From Clostridium transplantifaecale (lineage in GTDB: Bacteria > Bacillota > Clostridia > Lachnospirales > Lachnospiraceae): a stretch of 64,000 bases of DNA. The stretch covers positions 124,001 through 188,000 of the forward strand of contig NZ_UYZY01000003.1 in NCBI RefSeq assembly GCF_900626075.1, in the 5' to 3' direction. Numbering within the stretch: the stretch's first letter is position 1; the number at the start of each line of letters is the position of its first letter. This document shows, one piece after another, positions 46,315 to 54,514 of the stretch. The notes under the pieces are model-generated. The model was not told the origin of the DNA. It saw only the letters and a program-made list of their open reading frames with translations, and searched no databases. The position numbers and the translations under genes are program-made.

Positions 46315-47445
46315 TTGGAGGATATAAAAAAATATCTCAGGATGATTTTAAATATTGTAATTCCTCTGGCAGGACTTTGCCTTGTATGCTTTCTGGGGCC
46401 AAAGCTGCTGAGCTTCTTTATGCCCTTTGTGATCGGCTGGATTATTGCAATGATTGCCAATCCGCTGGTGAGGTTTCTGGAGCGCCACTTAAAGCTGGTG
46501 CGGCGCCACGGTTCCATGGTAATTATCGTGGGCGTGCTTGTCCTGGTAATCGGTCTTCTCTACCTGGCTATTACCTGGATTTACTCGGAGTTAGCCGGCT
46601 TTGTCGGAGATCTGCCGCTGCTCTATGAAAACGCGCTCAGCGAAATATCGAATGCGATTCAGAACAGCCAGAAGCTGCTCACCTATCTTCCGGACAGCCT
46701 CCAGAAACCCCTCCTGGAAATCTCCAACAACCTGGGAGGAACCATCGGCACACTGTTTTCCAAAGCCGCCGCCCCAACGGTGGAGATTGCGGGAAATGTG
46801 GCGAAACGGATCCCCAATGTCATGGTAAATACGGTCATCATGATTCTGGCATCCTATCTGTTCCTGGCGGAGCGTGAGAAGATTCTCCGCGTCCTGAGAG
46901 CGGTTCTGCCTCCTTTTGTATTCCGCTACTTGGATTATCTGAAAAAAGACGCCAGAGGCCTGATTGGCGGCTACTTCCTGGCGCAGTTCAGGATCATGTT
47001 CGTGGTGGCCGCCATCCTTGCGGCCGGACTTTTAATACTGGGAGTCAAATACAGTCTGCTGCTGGCAATCTTTATCGCCTTGTTAGACTTCCTGCCGATC
47101 TTCGGAACGGGAACCGTCCTGATCCCCTGGGCTGTTGTAAAGCTGTTTTCTGCGGAGTATCCTTATGCCGTGGGCCTGATTCTGATTTACATCACAACCC
47201 AGGTAGTCCGCCAGATTATCCAGCCAAAGATAGTCGGAGACTCCATGGGGCTGCCGCCCCTTCTCACGCTCTTCCTCCTCTACATGGGATTCAAGCTGAG
47301 CGGAATAGCAGGAATGATCCTGGCGGTGCCGATTGGGCTTGTGTTTATAAACTTCTATAAATATGGGGCATTTGACTCGATGATTGAGAATATGAAGATG
47401 TTGATTAAGGAGATTAGTGAGTTTAGAAAAGGGGGAGGGGATTGA
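46315..47445 (+). CDS. ytvI: AI-2E/YtvI-family membrane protein
   Basis: 376-residue permease of the AI-2E superfamily, closest to the sporulation protein YtvI. About eight helices; visible FLPIFGTGTVLIPWA and the glutamine in QIIQPKIVGDSMGLPP, typical signatures. TTG start at 46315 after GGGAGGTG. The stop codon TGA lies inside the terminal repeat of palindromic element C2 (GATTGAGGAATGAG), so the element provides the gene's end. Confidence 0.85.
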   Translation: MEDIKKYLRMILNIVIPLAGLCLVCFLGPKLLSFFMPFVIGWIIAMIANPLVRFLERHLKLVRRHGSMVIIVGVLVLVIGLLYLAITWIYSELAGFVGDLPLLYENALSEISNAIQNSQKLLTYLPDSLQKPLLEISNNLGGTIGTLFSKAAAPTVEIAGNVAKRIPNVMVNTVIMILASYLFLAEREKILRVLRAVLPPFVFRYLDYLKKDARGLIGGYFLAQFRIMFVVAAILAAGLLILGVKYSLLLAIFIALLDFLPIFGTGTVLIPWAVVKLFSAEYPYAVGLILIYITTQVVRQIIQPKIVGDSMGLPPLLTLFLLYMGFKLSGIAGMILAVPIGLVFINFYKYGAFDSMIENMKMLIKEISEFRKGGGD

Positions 47446-48490
47446 GGAATGAGAACGCCGCCGGGACGGCCGGGGTTCGGGATGGTGAGGTGAGGTTGTG
47501 AGTCTTCAGTCCCGGTTTGCAGGTTGTCGCGGGTGGGGAATCCGGGCAGAAAAAGTTCCTGCGGGAAACGCTTGCGCTCTTTGGAGTACATAACAGTACT
47601 AAGGCGTCTGAGAAACGCCGCCTAAGTGCTGATGAACTCCAGGTTCCCTCCGGAATCTTTTTCTCCCTTCTTCCCCACGGGAAGGTTATTGACCGGGACT
47701 GAAGACGCGAAGGTTTTTGCCATCCCGTAGCCCGGCCTGCGGCCGCTGAATTGTTCTGTTTTTTCAAGGGGGGAGGTATTGTTGCGGTCACTACGTTATC
47801 TTGAGAGGCTGGAGAATGCCTCCTGTTTGGTATGGGATTTAGGGGATTGTTTTGGCTTATTCTGTTTCATTCTACGTTGTTTTGGTTTGATTTATTTCTA
47901 TTTAGCCTTTTTGTCCTAAATGTTTCGGTTAAAGATATTTTGATTAAGCCATTTTGTTCTAAGTGGTTCGGTTTGAGTCATTTAGTTTAAACAGTTTTGT
48001 TCTAAGTGGTTTCGTTTTAAGCCGCTTCTCAAAAAGTCATTTCATAGTATTTCTTCTAATATTTATTTCTCTCTAAACATCATTAGAATCATCAAGAGAA
48101 AACGTCAGCACGTAAAAGTATTGCAATTATGTAGTGGCTGCGACAATACCTTCCACCGCACTTGACGAAAGAGACAATCAGCTCCTGAAGCCGGCGGACG
48201 GGGCAACACCCTTCGCTGAGTCTTCAGTCCCGTCGATGATCTGCCCGGGGAAGGAAGGAGAAAACTTTCCGAAGGGGACCTTGGAATCCGCCGGTGCTTG
48301 ATGAGGTATTGCCGAATCTAGCATCAGTTGCGCATTCCACAAGCGGGAGCGAGTCCCCGTAGGAATTTTTTCTCCTGGATTCCCCCTCACCACAACCTGA
48401 AACCGGGACTGAAGACTCATCCACACCCTCCCACTCCCCCGTCCGCCGTCTTACAGAGGCGTCCTCGCATCTCAACTAAACTTACCCCCC
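47431..48490. repeat. Giant nested palindromic element, copy C2 (inverted, expanded)
   Basis: About 1060 bp, opposite orientation to C1. Palindrome arms: TGAGTCTTCAGTCCCGG (47499-47515) with CCGGGACTGAAGACG (47693-47707), and TGAGTCTTCAGTCCCG (48217-48232) with CCGGGACTGAAGACTCA (48403-48419). Left terminal repeat covers the ytvI stop; right terminal repeat (CTCAACTAAA at 48471-48480) covers the araC stop. The centre is enlarged by a T-rich tandem repeat. The empty target GATGCTAGATTCG of the C3 intron is present on the minus strand (around 48310-48324). Confidence 0.83.
47904..48032. repeat. T-rich 43-bp tandem repeat, three units
   Basis: Units start at 47904, 47947 and 47990, each containing TTTTGTTCTAAGTGGTTCGG-like sequence. 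Lies in the middle of C2; related but looser T-rich sequence extends back to 47830. No ORF. Confidence 0.65.
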
Positions 48491-49323
48491 TTTTTTCCCG
48501 CCTTAGGATTCTCCCCAAACGTCTTTTTATAGGCACGCAGAAATGCCGCATAGTTCCTGAACCCGCAGCGGTAACAGACCTCGGTGACCGGGACGCCGCG
48601 GTTTAGGAGTTCTTTGGCCATCAGGAGGCGTTTTTCGTTGATGTAGCCGGTGATGGTGTAGCCTGTCTCCTGTTTGAAGAGGCGCATCATGTGGTATTTG
48701 CTCAGGTAGAAACGGGATGCCAGGCTGTCTATTGTGTAGTCGGACGACGGGTTTTCGGAGATATAGCGCATTATTTCGAGGACTTTTTCACTGCCCGGGC
48801 TGGTGCTTACATATTCCAGATGGTTTTCTACGGCGGCCCTGTTCAGGTGGATCATGAATTCCAGAAACAGGATCCGGCAGTACAGCTCTTTGGCATAGCC
48901 ATCCTCACGGCAGGCTTTTTCCAGGCGGAGCAGACTCTCGTACAGGGAGCTGATTTTCAGCGAACTGATACGCAGGACATCGGAGCAGTGCTCCCTGGCA
49001 TCCTGAAAGCAGCGGCTTAGATCGCAGTTTTCGGAACGGAAGCTGTCCACGTAGTCGGGGGAGAGATATACGACAATGCGTTCATAGATTTCATCGGAGC
49101 CAATCACCGGTTTATGGATGGCGTGGTGGCCGACCAGGACGATGTCGTAGGGGTTCAGATGGTAGGAGCGGCCTTCGATAATATAATCCACGTCGCCCTT
49201 TAAAAAGATCAGGACTTTGTCAAAATCATGGTAATGGTAGTTGATGTCGTCGGGCAGACAGGCCGCCAGATGGAACAGCCGGAATTCCCGGTCCAGATAG
49301 CCGCGTTTTTCATAGGAATCCAT
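48472..49323 (-). CDS. AraC-family transcriptional regulator
   Basis: 283-residue regulator: N-terminal cupin-like sensor (HYHDFDKVLIFLKGDVDY, YDIVLVGHHAIHKP) and C-terminal double HTH (about residues 180-275) with LASRFYLSKYHMMRLFKQE and CGFRNYAAFLRAYKKTFG. ATG at 49323 follows AAAGGAGGGG. The TGA stop at 48472-48474 falls inside the terminal repeat of element C2, so the last residues may be element-derived. Target unknown; may control the adjacent divergent DapF-like operon. Confidence 0.9.
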   Translation of the reverse strand: MDSYEKRGYLDREFRLFHLAACLPDDINYHYHDFDKVLIFLKGDVDYIIEGRSYHLNPYDIVLVGHHAIHKPVIGSDEIYERIVVYLSPDYVDSFRSENCDLSRCFQDAREHCSDVLRISSLKISSLYESLLRLEKACREDGYAKELYCRILFLEFMIHLNRAAVENHLEYVSTSPGSEKVLEIMRYISENPSSDYTIDSLASRFYLSKYHMMRLFKQETGYTITGYINEKRLLMAKELLNRGVPVTEVCYRCGFRNYAAFLRAYKKTFGENPKAGKKGGKFS

Positions 49324-49414
49324 ATTTCCCCTCCTTTCTGATATTCGTAACCATTATAGCATTATTTGTAAGATTTGCAGCACAATAATTGTAGAAATTT
49401 ATTTTTCTTCAGTA

Positions 49415-49420
49415 TATAAT
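49415..49420 (+). promoter_or_regulatory. Possible -10 of the DapF-like gene
   Basis: TATAAT at 49415-49420 with a weak TAGAAA 17 bp upstream (49392-49397), 140 bp before the start. Confidence 0.4.
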
Positions 49421-49557
49421 GGATATAAACAGAGGTGTGTCTGTTAAGTCGGATGCCGAGAGCGCCGTGGAGAAGGACAACGCAGCCGTTACTTAAAAGT
49501 GCAGACATTGTGTAGTTAATAGCCGCCATAGAGCGCCGGAACCGGGAGGATACGTCA

Positions 49558-50430
49558 ATGAAGAAGGTTACATTTGAGAAATACCATTGCATGGGAAATG
49601 ATTATCTCGTATATGATCCGAATAAGAATGAGCTGGAACTGAGTGAGGAGAACATTAAACTGATCTGCGACAGGAACTTTGGAGTGGGTTCGGATGGAAT
49701 TCTTGCAGGTCCCTATCTGGATCAGGAGAAGATGTATGTGAAGATTTTGAATCCGGACGGAAGTGAAGTGCCGAAGAGCGGAAACGGCATGGGGATTTTT
49801 GCAAAGTATTTGAAGGATGCCGGTTATGTGCAGAAGACCAGCGTTTCATGGATGACCATGAGCGGGGAAGAGAATGTTTTTTACCTCAATGAGGAGGGAA
49901 CCAGGGTCAAGATATCTATGGGACGCCCGACCTTCTGGAGCGATGAGATTCCCGTGACGGGCGAGCGCCGTGAGATGGTCAACCAGACTATGATGTTTGG
50001 GAAGATTCCTTATGTGACCACCTGTCTTTCCATCGGCAATCCGCACTGCGTAATCTGGATGAGCGAGATTTCCAGGGAGCAGGTGTGCAGGATTGGTGAG
50101 CATTCCGAGAATGCAGACTATTTCCCTGAGAAGGTGAACACACAGCTTCTCAATGTGCTGGACAGGACCAATATCCAGATTGAAATTTATGAGAGAGGGG
50201 CAGGGTATACTCTGGCATCCGGAAGCTGTGCCTGTGCGGCTGCCTGCGCGGCGCTCAAACTGGGGCTGGCGGATAATAACATGTATGTCCATATGCCCGG
50301 CGGAGTCCTGGAAGTGGAGATTAAAGAGGACGGAACCGTATACATGGTAGGCGAAGTCGGCTATGTGGGAAGCATCACACTGGGAGCCGAACTGACCGAA
50401 AAACTGCGTGCGATGCACGGAAAAAAATAA
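49558..50430 (+). CDS. DapF paralog with both catalytic cysteines replaced by serine
   Basis: 290-residue diaminopimelate-epimerase fold protein. Family landmarks are kept (GNDYLVYD, GVGSDGIL, NPDGSE, GNPHCVIW, NTQLLNV, YERGAGYT). However, the first catalytic Cys motif CGNG is SGNG (Ser74), and the second ACGTG is ASGSC (Ser221). The canonical enzyme is encoded separately at 52641, so this copy is free to have changed. It may be a sensor or pseudoenzyme, or act on another substrate with serine or the nearby Cys224/Cys226. Ribosome site GGGAGGA precedes ATG 49558. A promoter starts directly at its stop. Confidence 0.82.
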   Translation: MKKVTFEKYHCMGNDYLVYDPNKNELELSEENIKLICDRNFGVGSDGILAGPYLDQEKMYVKILNPDGSEVPKSGNGMGIFAKYLKDAGYVQKTSVSWMTMSGEENVFYLNEEGTRVKISMGRPTFWSDEIPVTGERREMVNQTMMFGKIPYVTTCLSIGNPHCVIWMSEISREQVCRIGEHSENADYFPEKVNTQLLNVLDRTNIQIEIYERGAGYTLASGSCACAAACAALKLGLADNNMYVHMPGGVLEVEIKEDGTVYMVGEVGYVGSITLGAELTEKLRAMHGKK

Positions 50431-50459
50431 TTGACAGAGAAAAAACAGACTGCTATAGT
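50431..50459 (+). promoter_or_regulatory. Strong promoter for the GS-like gene
   Basis: TTGACA (50431-50436) directly after the DapF-like stop, 17-bp spacer, TATAGT (50454-50459). Transcription would start near 50466. Confidence 0.75.
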
Positions 50460-50472
50460 TTAAGCAGGTCGG

Positions 50473-50504
50473 GGAGCTGTGCCGGAACCGGTACAGCTCC
50501 TTTT
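50473..50504 (+). terminator. Leader terminator / possible attenuator
   Basis: Stem GGAGCTGTGCC / GGTACAGCTCC (one G-T wobble) then TTTT. It lies just downstream of the promoter at 50431 and before the GS-like gene, so it either ends the DapF-like transcript or attenuates the new one. Confidence 0.75.
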
Positions 50505-50529
50505 GACGTTATTTTGGAAAACGGTGTGA

Positions 50530-50620
50530 GGCGTACAGGGCGGCCGCAGCTCACGGGCAGCATACCCGATAAAGCGGGCGCGTTGTCCTGCGAAGCGTCT
50601 TGTTGTCTGCCCTGTATCGC
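50530..50620 (+). repeat. Structured leader, possible family S relative
   Basis: Closing pair ACAGGGC (50535-50541) / GCCCTGT (50609-50615) around a branched interior with hairpin CCCG-ATAAAG-CGGG (50565-50578). TGCGAAGCGTCTTGTTGTC matches the GCGAAGCGTGTTATTGTTC block of S1. Confidence 0.45.
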
Positions 50621-50636
50621 ATAAGGAGAAATAAAC

Positions 50637-51941
50637 ATGGATAAAGAGAGAATAGACGGATGTTTTTTAGAGGAAGAAGCCGACTTAATTAAATTGCAGT
50701 TTACGGATTTATTCGGCCGGCTCAAGATGGTGGAGATGACCCGCGGACAGTCCAAAAAGGTAACGGCGGACGGTTATCCAATCAACCGTTTCGCTCTGGG
50801 CGGCCTGAGAAAAGAAGGGGCGGTTCTTCCGTTTCCCACCGGTCTGCAGGACAAGGCGGAGAATACGGGGCTTTACCTGAAACCGGATATGGCTACATAC
50901 CAGATGCTTCCCTGGGATTCGGGACAGGAGAATGTGGCCGGGGTAATCTGTGACGTTATGGACTCCAACGGCAGCCCTTCTCCGATTGATACAAGGAACC
51001 TTTTAAAAGAGACGATCAGCAGAGCCGAACAGTTGGGGCTTAGTCTTTATTTTGATTTTCAATGCGAGTTTTATTTATTTCATACAGATGATGAGGGGAG
51101 GCCGACGACGGTCACCCACGAGGTCGCAGGATATTATGATGCAGGGCCGATTGACCTGGCCGAGAGCGTCCGGCGCGACATAATGCTCAGCCTTTCGGAG
51201 GCAGGGATGGAGGTGGAGAGCAGCCATCACGGAACAACCCCGGGACAGCACTGTTTTCTGCTTCCCGTACGGTACGGTGTGGAAGCTGCGGACTACCTTC
51301 AAACTTTTAAGACGGCGGTGAAGAGAATTGCAAAACGCCACGGGCTCCACGCGGCATTTATGCCGAAGCCGAGCGGTAACGGAGATGGTTCCGGACTTCA
51401 TACAGGCATTGTAATCCGCGATAAAAATGGCAATACTGATAAAGAGACTGCCATGCACTTCCGCTGTGGTATATTAAAACATTTACGGGACATGATGATA
51501 TTTACCAACCCTTTAATTAATTCATACAAACGCCTTGCCGCGGAGAAATGCAATGCAGTCCAGCCCGAGTTCCCGGCGACCATCTGGGAGGAAGGCAATG
51601 ACAAGGCGGTGCGCTATACGGAGGATAGAAACGGGATTGTAACTATCACAGCGCTCTTTCCCGATCCGTCGGCCAATCCTTATCTTGTCCTGGCTGCGCT
51701 TGCGGCCGCGGGGCTCGATGGAGTTGAGAAAAAGATGCGGACCCCGGAATGTGATGAAAACCCGAAATTCCCGGAGACGCTGGGCGTGGTCCTCAGAGAA
51801 CTGGACAAAAATGCATTTGCCAAAACAGCGTTCGGGGAAACGCTCTGTAGAATGTACCGGGAGGGCAAACAGGAGGAATGGGACCGTTTCTGTTCCTTTG
51901 TGACCGACTGGGAGATTCAGGAATACCTTTACCGCTGCTAA
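50637..51941 (+). CDS. Glutamine-synthetase-like protein lacking metal-site glutamates
   Basis: 434-residue GS-I fold protein, near normal length (about 444). The scaffold is clear: LQFTDLFG, DIMLSLSEAGMEVESSHH, HGLHAAFMPKP, NSYKRL, DPSANPYL. Catalytic positions differ: PEPEFF is QCEFYLF (142-148), HHEVAPGQHE is HHGTTPGQHC (197-206), the RVEVRS segment is VTITALF (335-341), and the DGSSIEGF loop is missing. Only one metal Glu and the GSGLH histidine remain. Ordinary glutamine synthesis is unlikely; a regulatory or altered-ligase role is inferred. Followed by an ANTAR gene. ATG 50637 follows AAGGAGA. Confidence 0.83.
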   Translation: MDKERIDGCFLEEEADLIKLQFTDLFGRLKMVEMTRGQSKKVTADGYPINRFALGGLRKEGAVLPFPTGLQDKAENTGLYLKPDMATYQMLPWDSGQENVAGVICDVMDSNGSPSPIDTRNLLKETISRAEQLGLSLYFDFQCEFYLFHTDDEGRPTTVTHEVAGYYDAGPIDLAESVRRDIMLSLSEAGMEVESSHHGTTPGQHCFLLPVRYGVEAADYLQTFKTAVKRIAKRHGLHAAFMPKPSGNGDGSGLHTGIVIRDKNGNTDKETAMHFRCGILKHLRDMMIFTNPLINSYKRLAAEKCNAVQPEFPATIWEEGNDKAVRYTEDRNGIVTITALFPDPSANPYLVLAALAAAGLDGVEKKMRTPECDENPKFPETLGVVLRELDKNAFAKTAFGETLCRMYREGKQEEWDRFCSFVTDWEIQEYLYRC

Positions 51942-52044
51942 ACGCGTGTAAATGAGGACTTAAATATAGTGTAAATGAGGCCTTTTATCGCAGCAGGAGA
52001 CCGGGGACACAGGGTGCGGCATGAAAACAGCGAGGTGAAACTGT

Positions 52045-52590
52045 GTGATCAACGTCATAGTGGCATTTTCCAGGCCGGAAGATGGAAGAAATATTAAAAA
52101 TATACTGATAAAAAACGGACTGCAGGTGACGGCGTCCTGCACATCCGGTTCCCAGGTCCTCGCTCAGGCGGATGATCTGCAGAGCGGGATCGTGATCAGC
52201 GGTTTCAGGTTCGGCGACATGACCTGCCGCCAGTTGAGCCGTCAGCTTCCGCCGGGCTTTGACATGCTCCTGATCGCTTCACCCGCCAGATGGAGCGGTG
52301 AAAATATGGGAGAGATTGTATGTCTGCCGGCGCCGTTTAAAATGTGTGACCTGATGTCCACGGTGCGCATGATAGAGCGGATGCAGACGGAGAGGCGGAA
52401 GCTGAAAAGAAACCGTATGTCCATGAGAAATGAGGACGACAAAAAGGCCATTGACCAGGCAAAGGGACTCCTGATCAGCCGCAACAGCATGACGGAGCCG
52501 GAGGCGCACAAATATCTGCAGAAATGCAGTATGGACAGCGGAACGGGGATTGCGGAGGCGGCCAGGATGGTGCTGAGCCTTTACAGATGA
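52045..52590 (+). CDS. ANTAR-domain protein with degenerate receiver
   Basis: 181 residues. N-terminal receiver-like domain (1-110) that lacks the phosphorylatable aspartate (IVISGFRFGD has Ser at that position). It is followed by a coiled coil (about 110-130) and a C-terminal ANTAR domain (about 128-180) with AIDQAKGLLISRNSMTEPEAHKYLQK. ANTAR domains bind paired RNA hairpins and prevent termination, often upstream of nitrogen genes. Its neighbour is the GS-like gene with a leader terminator. GTG start at 52045 after GCGAGGTG. Confidence 0.85.
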   Translation: MINVIVAFSRPEDGRNIKNILIKNGLQVTASCTSGSQVLAQADDLQSGIVISGFRFGDMTCRQLSRQLPPGFDMLLIASPARWSGENMGEIVCLPAPFKMCDLMSTVRMIERMQTERRKLKRNRMSMRNEDDKKAIDQAKGLLISRNSMTEPEAHKYLQKCSMDSGTGIAEAARMVLSLYR

Positions 52591-52640
52591 TAAATTGATT
52601 TGGCGTTTCACCGGATACGCGGAGAATCAGGGAGGATAAT

Positions 52641-53453
52641 ATGAAATTTACAAAGATGCAGGGAATCGGCAATGACTATGTATATGTGAACTGTTTTGAG
52701 GAGAAGGTGGAGGATGCGTCCGGGCTGGCGGTTGCGGTGAGCGACCGACATTTCGGAATCGGTTCCGACGGCTTGATTCTGATTAAACCGTCGGATGTGG
52801 CGGACTGTCAGATGGATATGTACAACCTGGACGGCACCAGAGGCGCCATGTGCGGCAACGGAGTCCGCTGCGTGGGAAAATATGCCTACGACCATCATAT
52901 CGTAGACAGGCCCCAAATCAGCGTTGAGACGGCGTCCGGGATTAAATACCTCGATATGAAGGTGAAGGACGGAAAAGTGACGGCCGTCACCGTGGATATG
53001 GGAAAGCCGGTTCAGACCTCGGACCTGTTTGAAGAGATAGAGGTGGGGGGGAAGAAATATCATTTTATCGGAGTTTCCATGGGAAACCCCCACGCTGTGC
53101 TGTTCGAAAATGAATTCGACGCCCCGATTGAAAAACTGGATCTGGAGAAAATGGGTCCCGGTTTTGAACACCACGATAAATTCCCTGACAGGACGAACAC
53201 GGAGTTTATCCGGGTGATTGACAGAAAACACATCAAGATGCGCGTCTGGGAGCGGGGGTCAGGTGAGACGATGGCCTGCGGAACCGGCGCCTGCGCCACC
53301 GCAGTGGCCGCCATTCTGGCCGGGTATGCGGACGACACGGTGGAAGTGGAGCTTTTAGGCGGCTGTCTTACAATTACATGGGACCGGGAAAAGGACACCG
53401 TGTATATGACGGGACCGGCCGTGGAAGTATTTAACGGCGAATATACGCAGTAA
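52641..53453 (+). CDS. dapF: Diaminopimelate epimerase
   Basis: Converts LL- to meso-diaminopimelate for lysine and peptidoglycan. 270 residues. Both catalytic cysteines present: AMCGNG (Cys71) and MACGTGACA (Cys213); GIGNDYVYVN, GIGSDGLI, GNPHAVLF and ERGSGET also fit. ATG 52641 follows AGGGAGGA. Serves as the functional partner against which the paralog at 49558 can be compared. Confidence 0.95.
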   Translation: MKFTKMQGIGNDYVYVNCFEEKVEDASGLAVAVSDRHFGIGSDGLILIKPSDVADCQMDMYNLDGTRGAMCGNGVRCVGKYAYDHHIVDRPQISVETASGIKYLDMKVKDGKVTAVTVDMGKPVQTSDLFEEIEVGGKKYHFIGVSMGNPHAVLFENEFDAPIEKLDLEKMGPGFEHHDKFPDRTNTEFIRVIDRKHIKMRVWERGSGETMACGTGACATAVAAILAGYADDTVEVELLGGCLTITWDREKDTVYMTGPAVEVFNGEYTQ

Positions 53454-53569
53454 CGGCGGCCTTGTAAATTTATATATCGGTTTTTCATCTTTAAAAGCAG
53501 GAATAAGGCAACTTTTAACTCTTTTCACATACTTTAATAGTACAAAGGTATGTGAGAGGAGTTTTTCTT

Positions 53570-54352
53570 TTGGATATAAGGAAGAGAGTGGTTATAGATG
53601 CCGGTCACGGCGGCGAATACGATCCGGGAGCGGTTTTCGAAGGAAGACAGGAGAAGGACGACAATCTGAGACTGGCGCTGGCCGTCGGAGATATACTGGA
53701 AAATAACGGTGTTGAAGTGATTTTCACAAGGGTCACGGATGTGTATGATTCGCCTTATGAAAAAGCAGATATGGCAAACGCGGCCGATGCGGATTTTTTT
53801 GTTTCCCTTCACAGAAATGCAGCCGCAGAGCCGGGAACAGGCTCCGGCACAATGACGCTGGTGTACAGAGAAGAAGGACTTGCCAAAGAACTGGCTTCTT
53901 CGATCAACAGAGAACTTGCCAAAACGGGATTCACGGACCTCGGAACCTTTGAAAGACCCGGTCTGGTGGTCCTTCGCAGGACGCAGATACCGGCCGTACT
54001 GGTAGAAGCGGGTTTTATCGACAATCCCGAAGATAATGAAAGGTTTGACGCACAGTTTGACGAGATTGCAAATGCGATTGCAGCCGGAATACTGAATGTG
54101 ATCAGACAGCAGGAAGAGGAAGAGCAATTCTACATGATCCAGACGGGTGCCTACCGCATCCGCTCCCTGGCTGAGCAGCAGCTCGAAGAACTGAAGTCGG
54201 AAGGATTTCCGGCATATCTGGTATCCGAGGACGGCCTTTTTAAAGTCAGAGTCGGAGCTTTTAGCGACATTGACAATGCTGCAAAGATGGAACAGGAACT
54301 GAGGGAAATGGGATTCCCGACGGTAATGGTTCATGGACCGGCGGTGAATTAG
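53570..54352 (+). CDS. N-acetylmuramoyl-L-alanine amidase with SPOR domain
   Basis: 260-residue Amidase_3 enzyme with the zinc ligands visible in DAGHGGEYDPGA, the Glu of RQEKDDN and SLHRNA, and catalytic Glu in VLVEAGFIDN; then a C-terminal SPOR domain (about 188-258, FYMIQTGAYRIRSLAEQQL). No clear signal peptide, as in some spore-related amidases that act in the mother cell. TTG start at 53570 with AGAGGAG eight bases upstream; the GTG at 53552 overlaps that site. A CACATAC/GTATGTG inverted repeat lies at about 53525-53554. Confidence 0.88.
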   Translation: MDIRKRVVIDAGHGGEYDPGAVFEGRQEKDDNLRLALAVGDILENNGVEVIFTRVTDVYDSPYEKADMANAADADFFVSLHRNAAAEPGTGSGTMTLVYREEGLAKELASSINRELAKTGFTDLGTFERPGLVVLRRTQIPAVLVEAGFIDNPEDNERFDAQFDEIANAIAAGILNVIRQQEEEEQFYMIQTGAYRIRSLAEQQLEELKSEGFPAYLVSEDGLFKVRVGAFSDIDNAAKMEQELREMGFPTVMVHGPAVN

Positions 54353-54484
54353 GAACTGCCGGCTATCCCTGGCTTTCAATGATTTGATTAGAAATCTGCT
54401 TTGGCTGTTTGGCTATTGTAAATGAAGTGGGGGACTCCGGATATTCGGGGTTCCCGGTAAGGATTTAAGGTGTTTTTTAGCTGC

Positions 54485-54514
54485 GCCCTCCTGTGTGTAA
54501 CGGGAGGGCTTTTT
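54485..54514 (+). terminator. Amidase terminator
   Basis: Stem GCCCTCC / GGGAGGGC (54485-54491 and 54502-54509) followed by T5. The rest of 54353-54607 holds nothing recognisable. Confidence 0.85.

Noticed and set aside
49362-49592. Small minus-strand open frame upstream of araC
   Set aside because: No ribosome site, covers the promoter region of the DapF-like gene.
50505-50636. Classical ANTAR paired-hexaloop target in the GS-like leader
   Set aside because: The only clear hexaloop (ATAAAG) lacks G at position 4 and no second matching hairpin was found, so it is reported only as a possibility.
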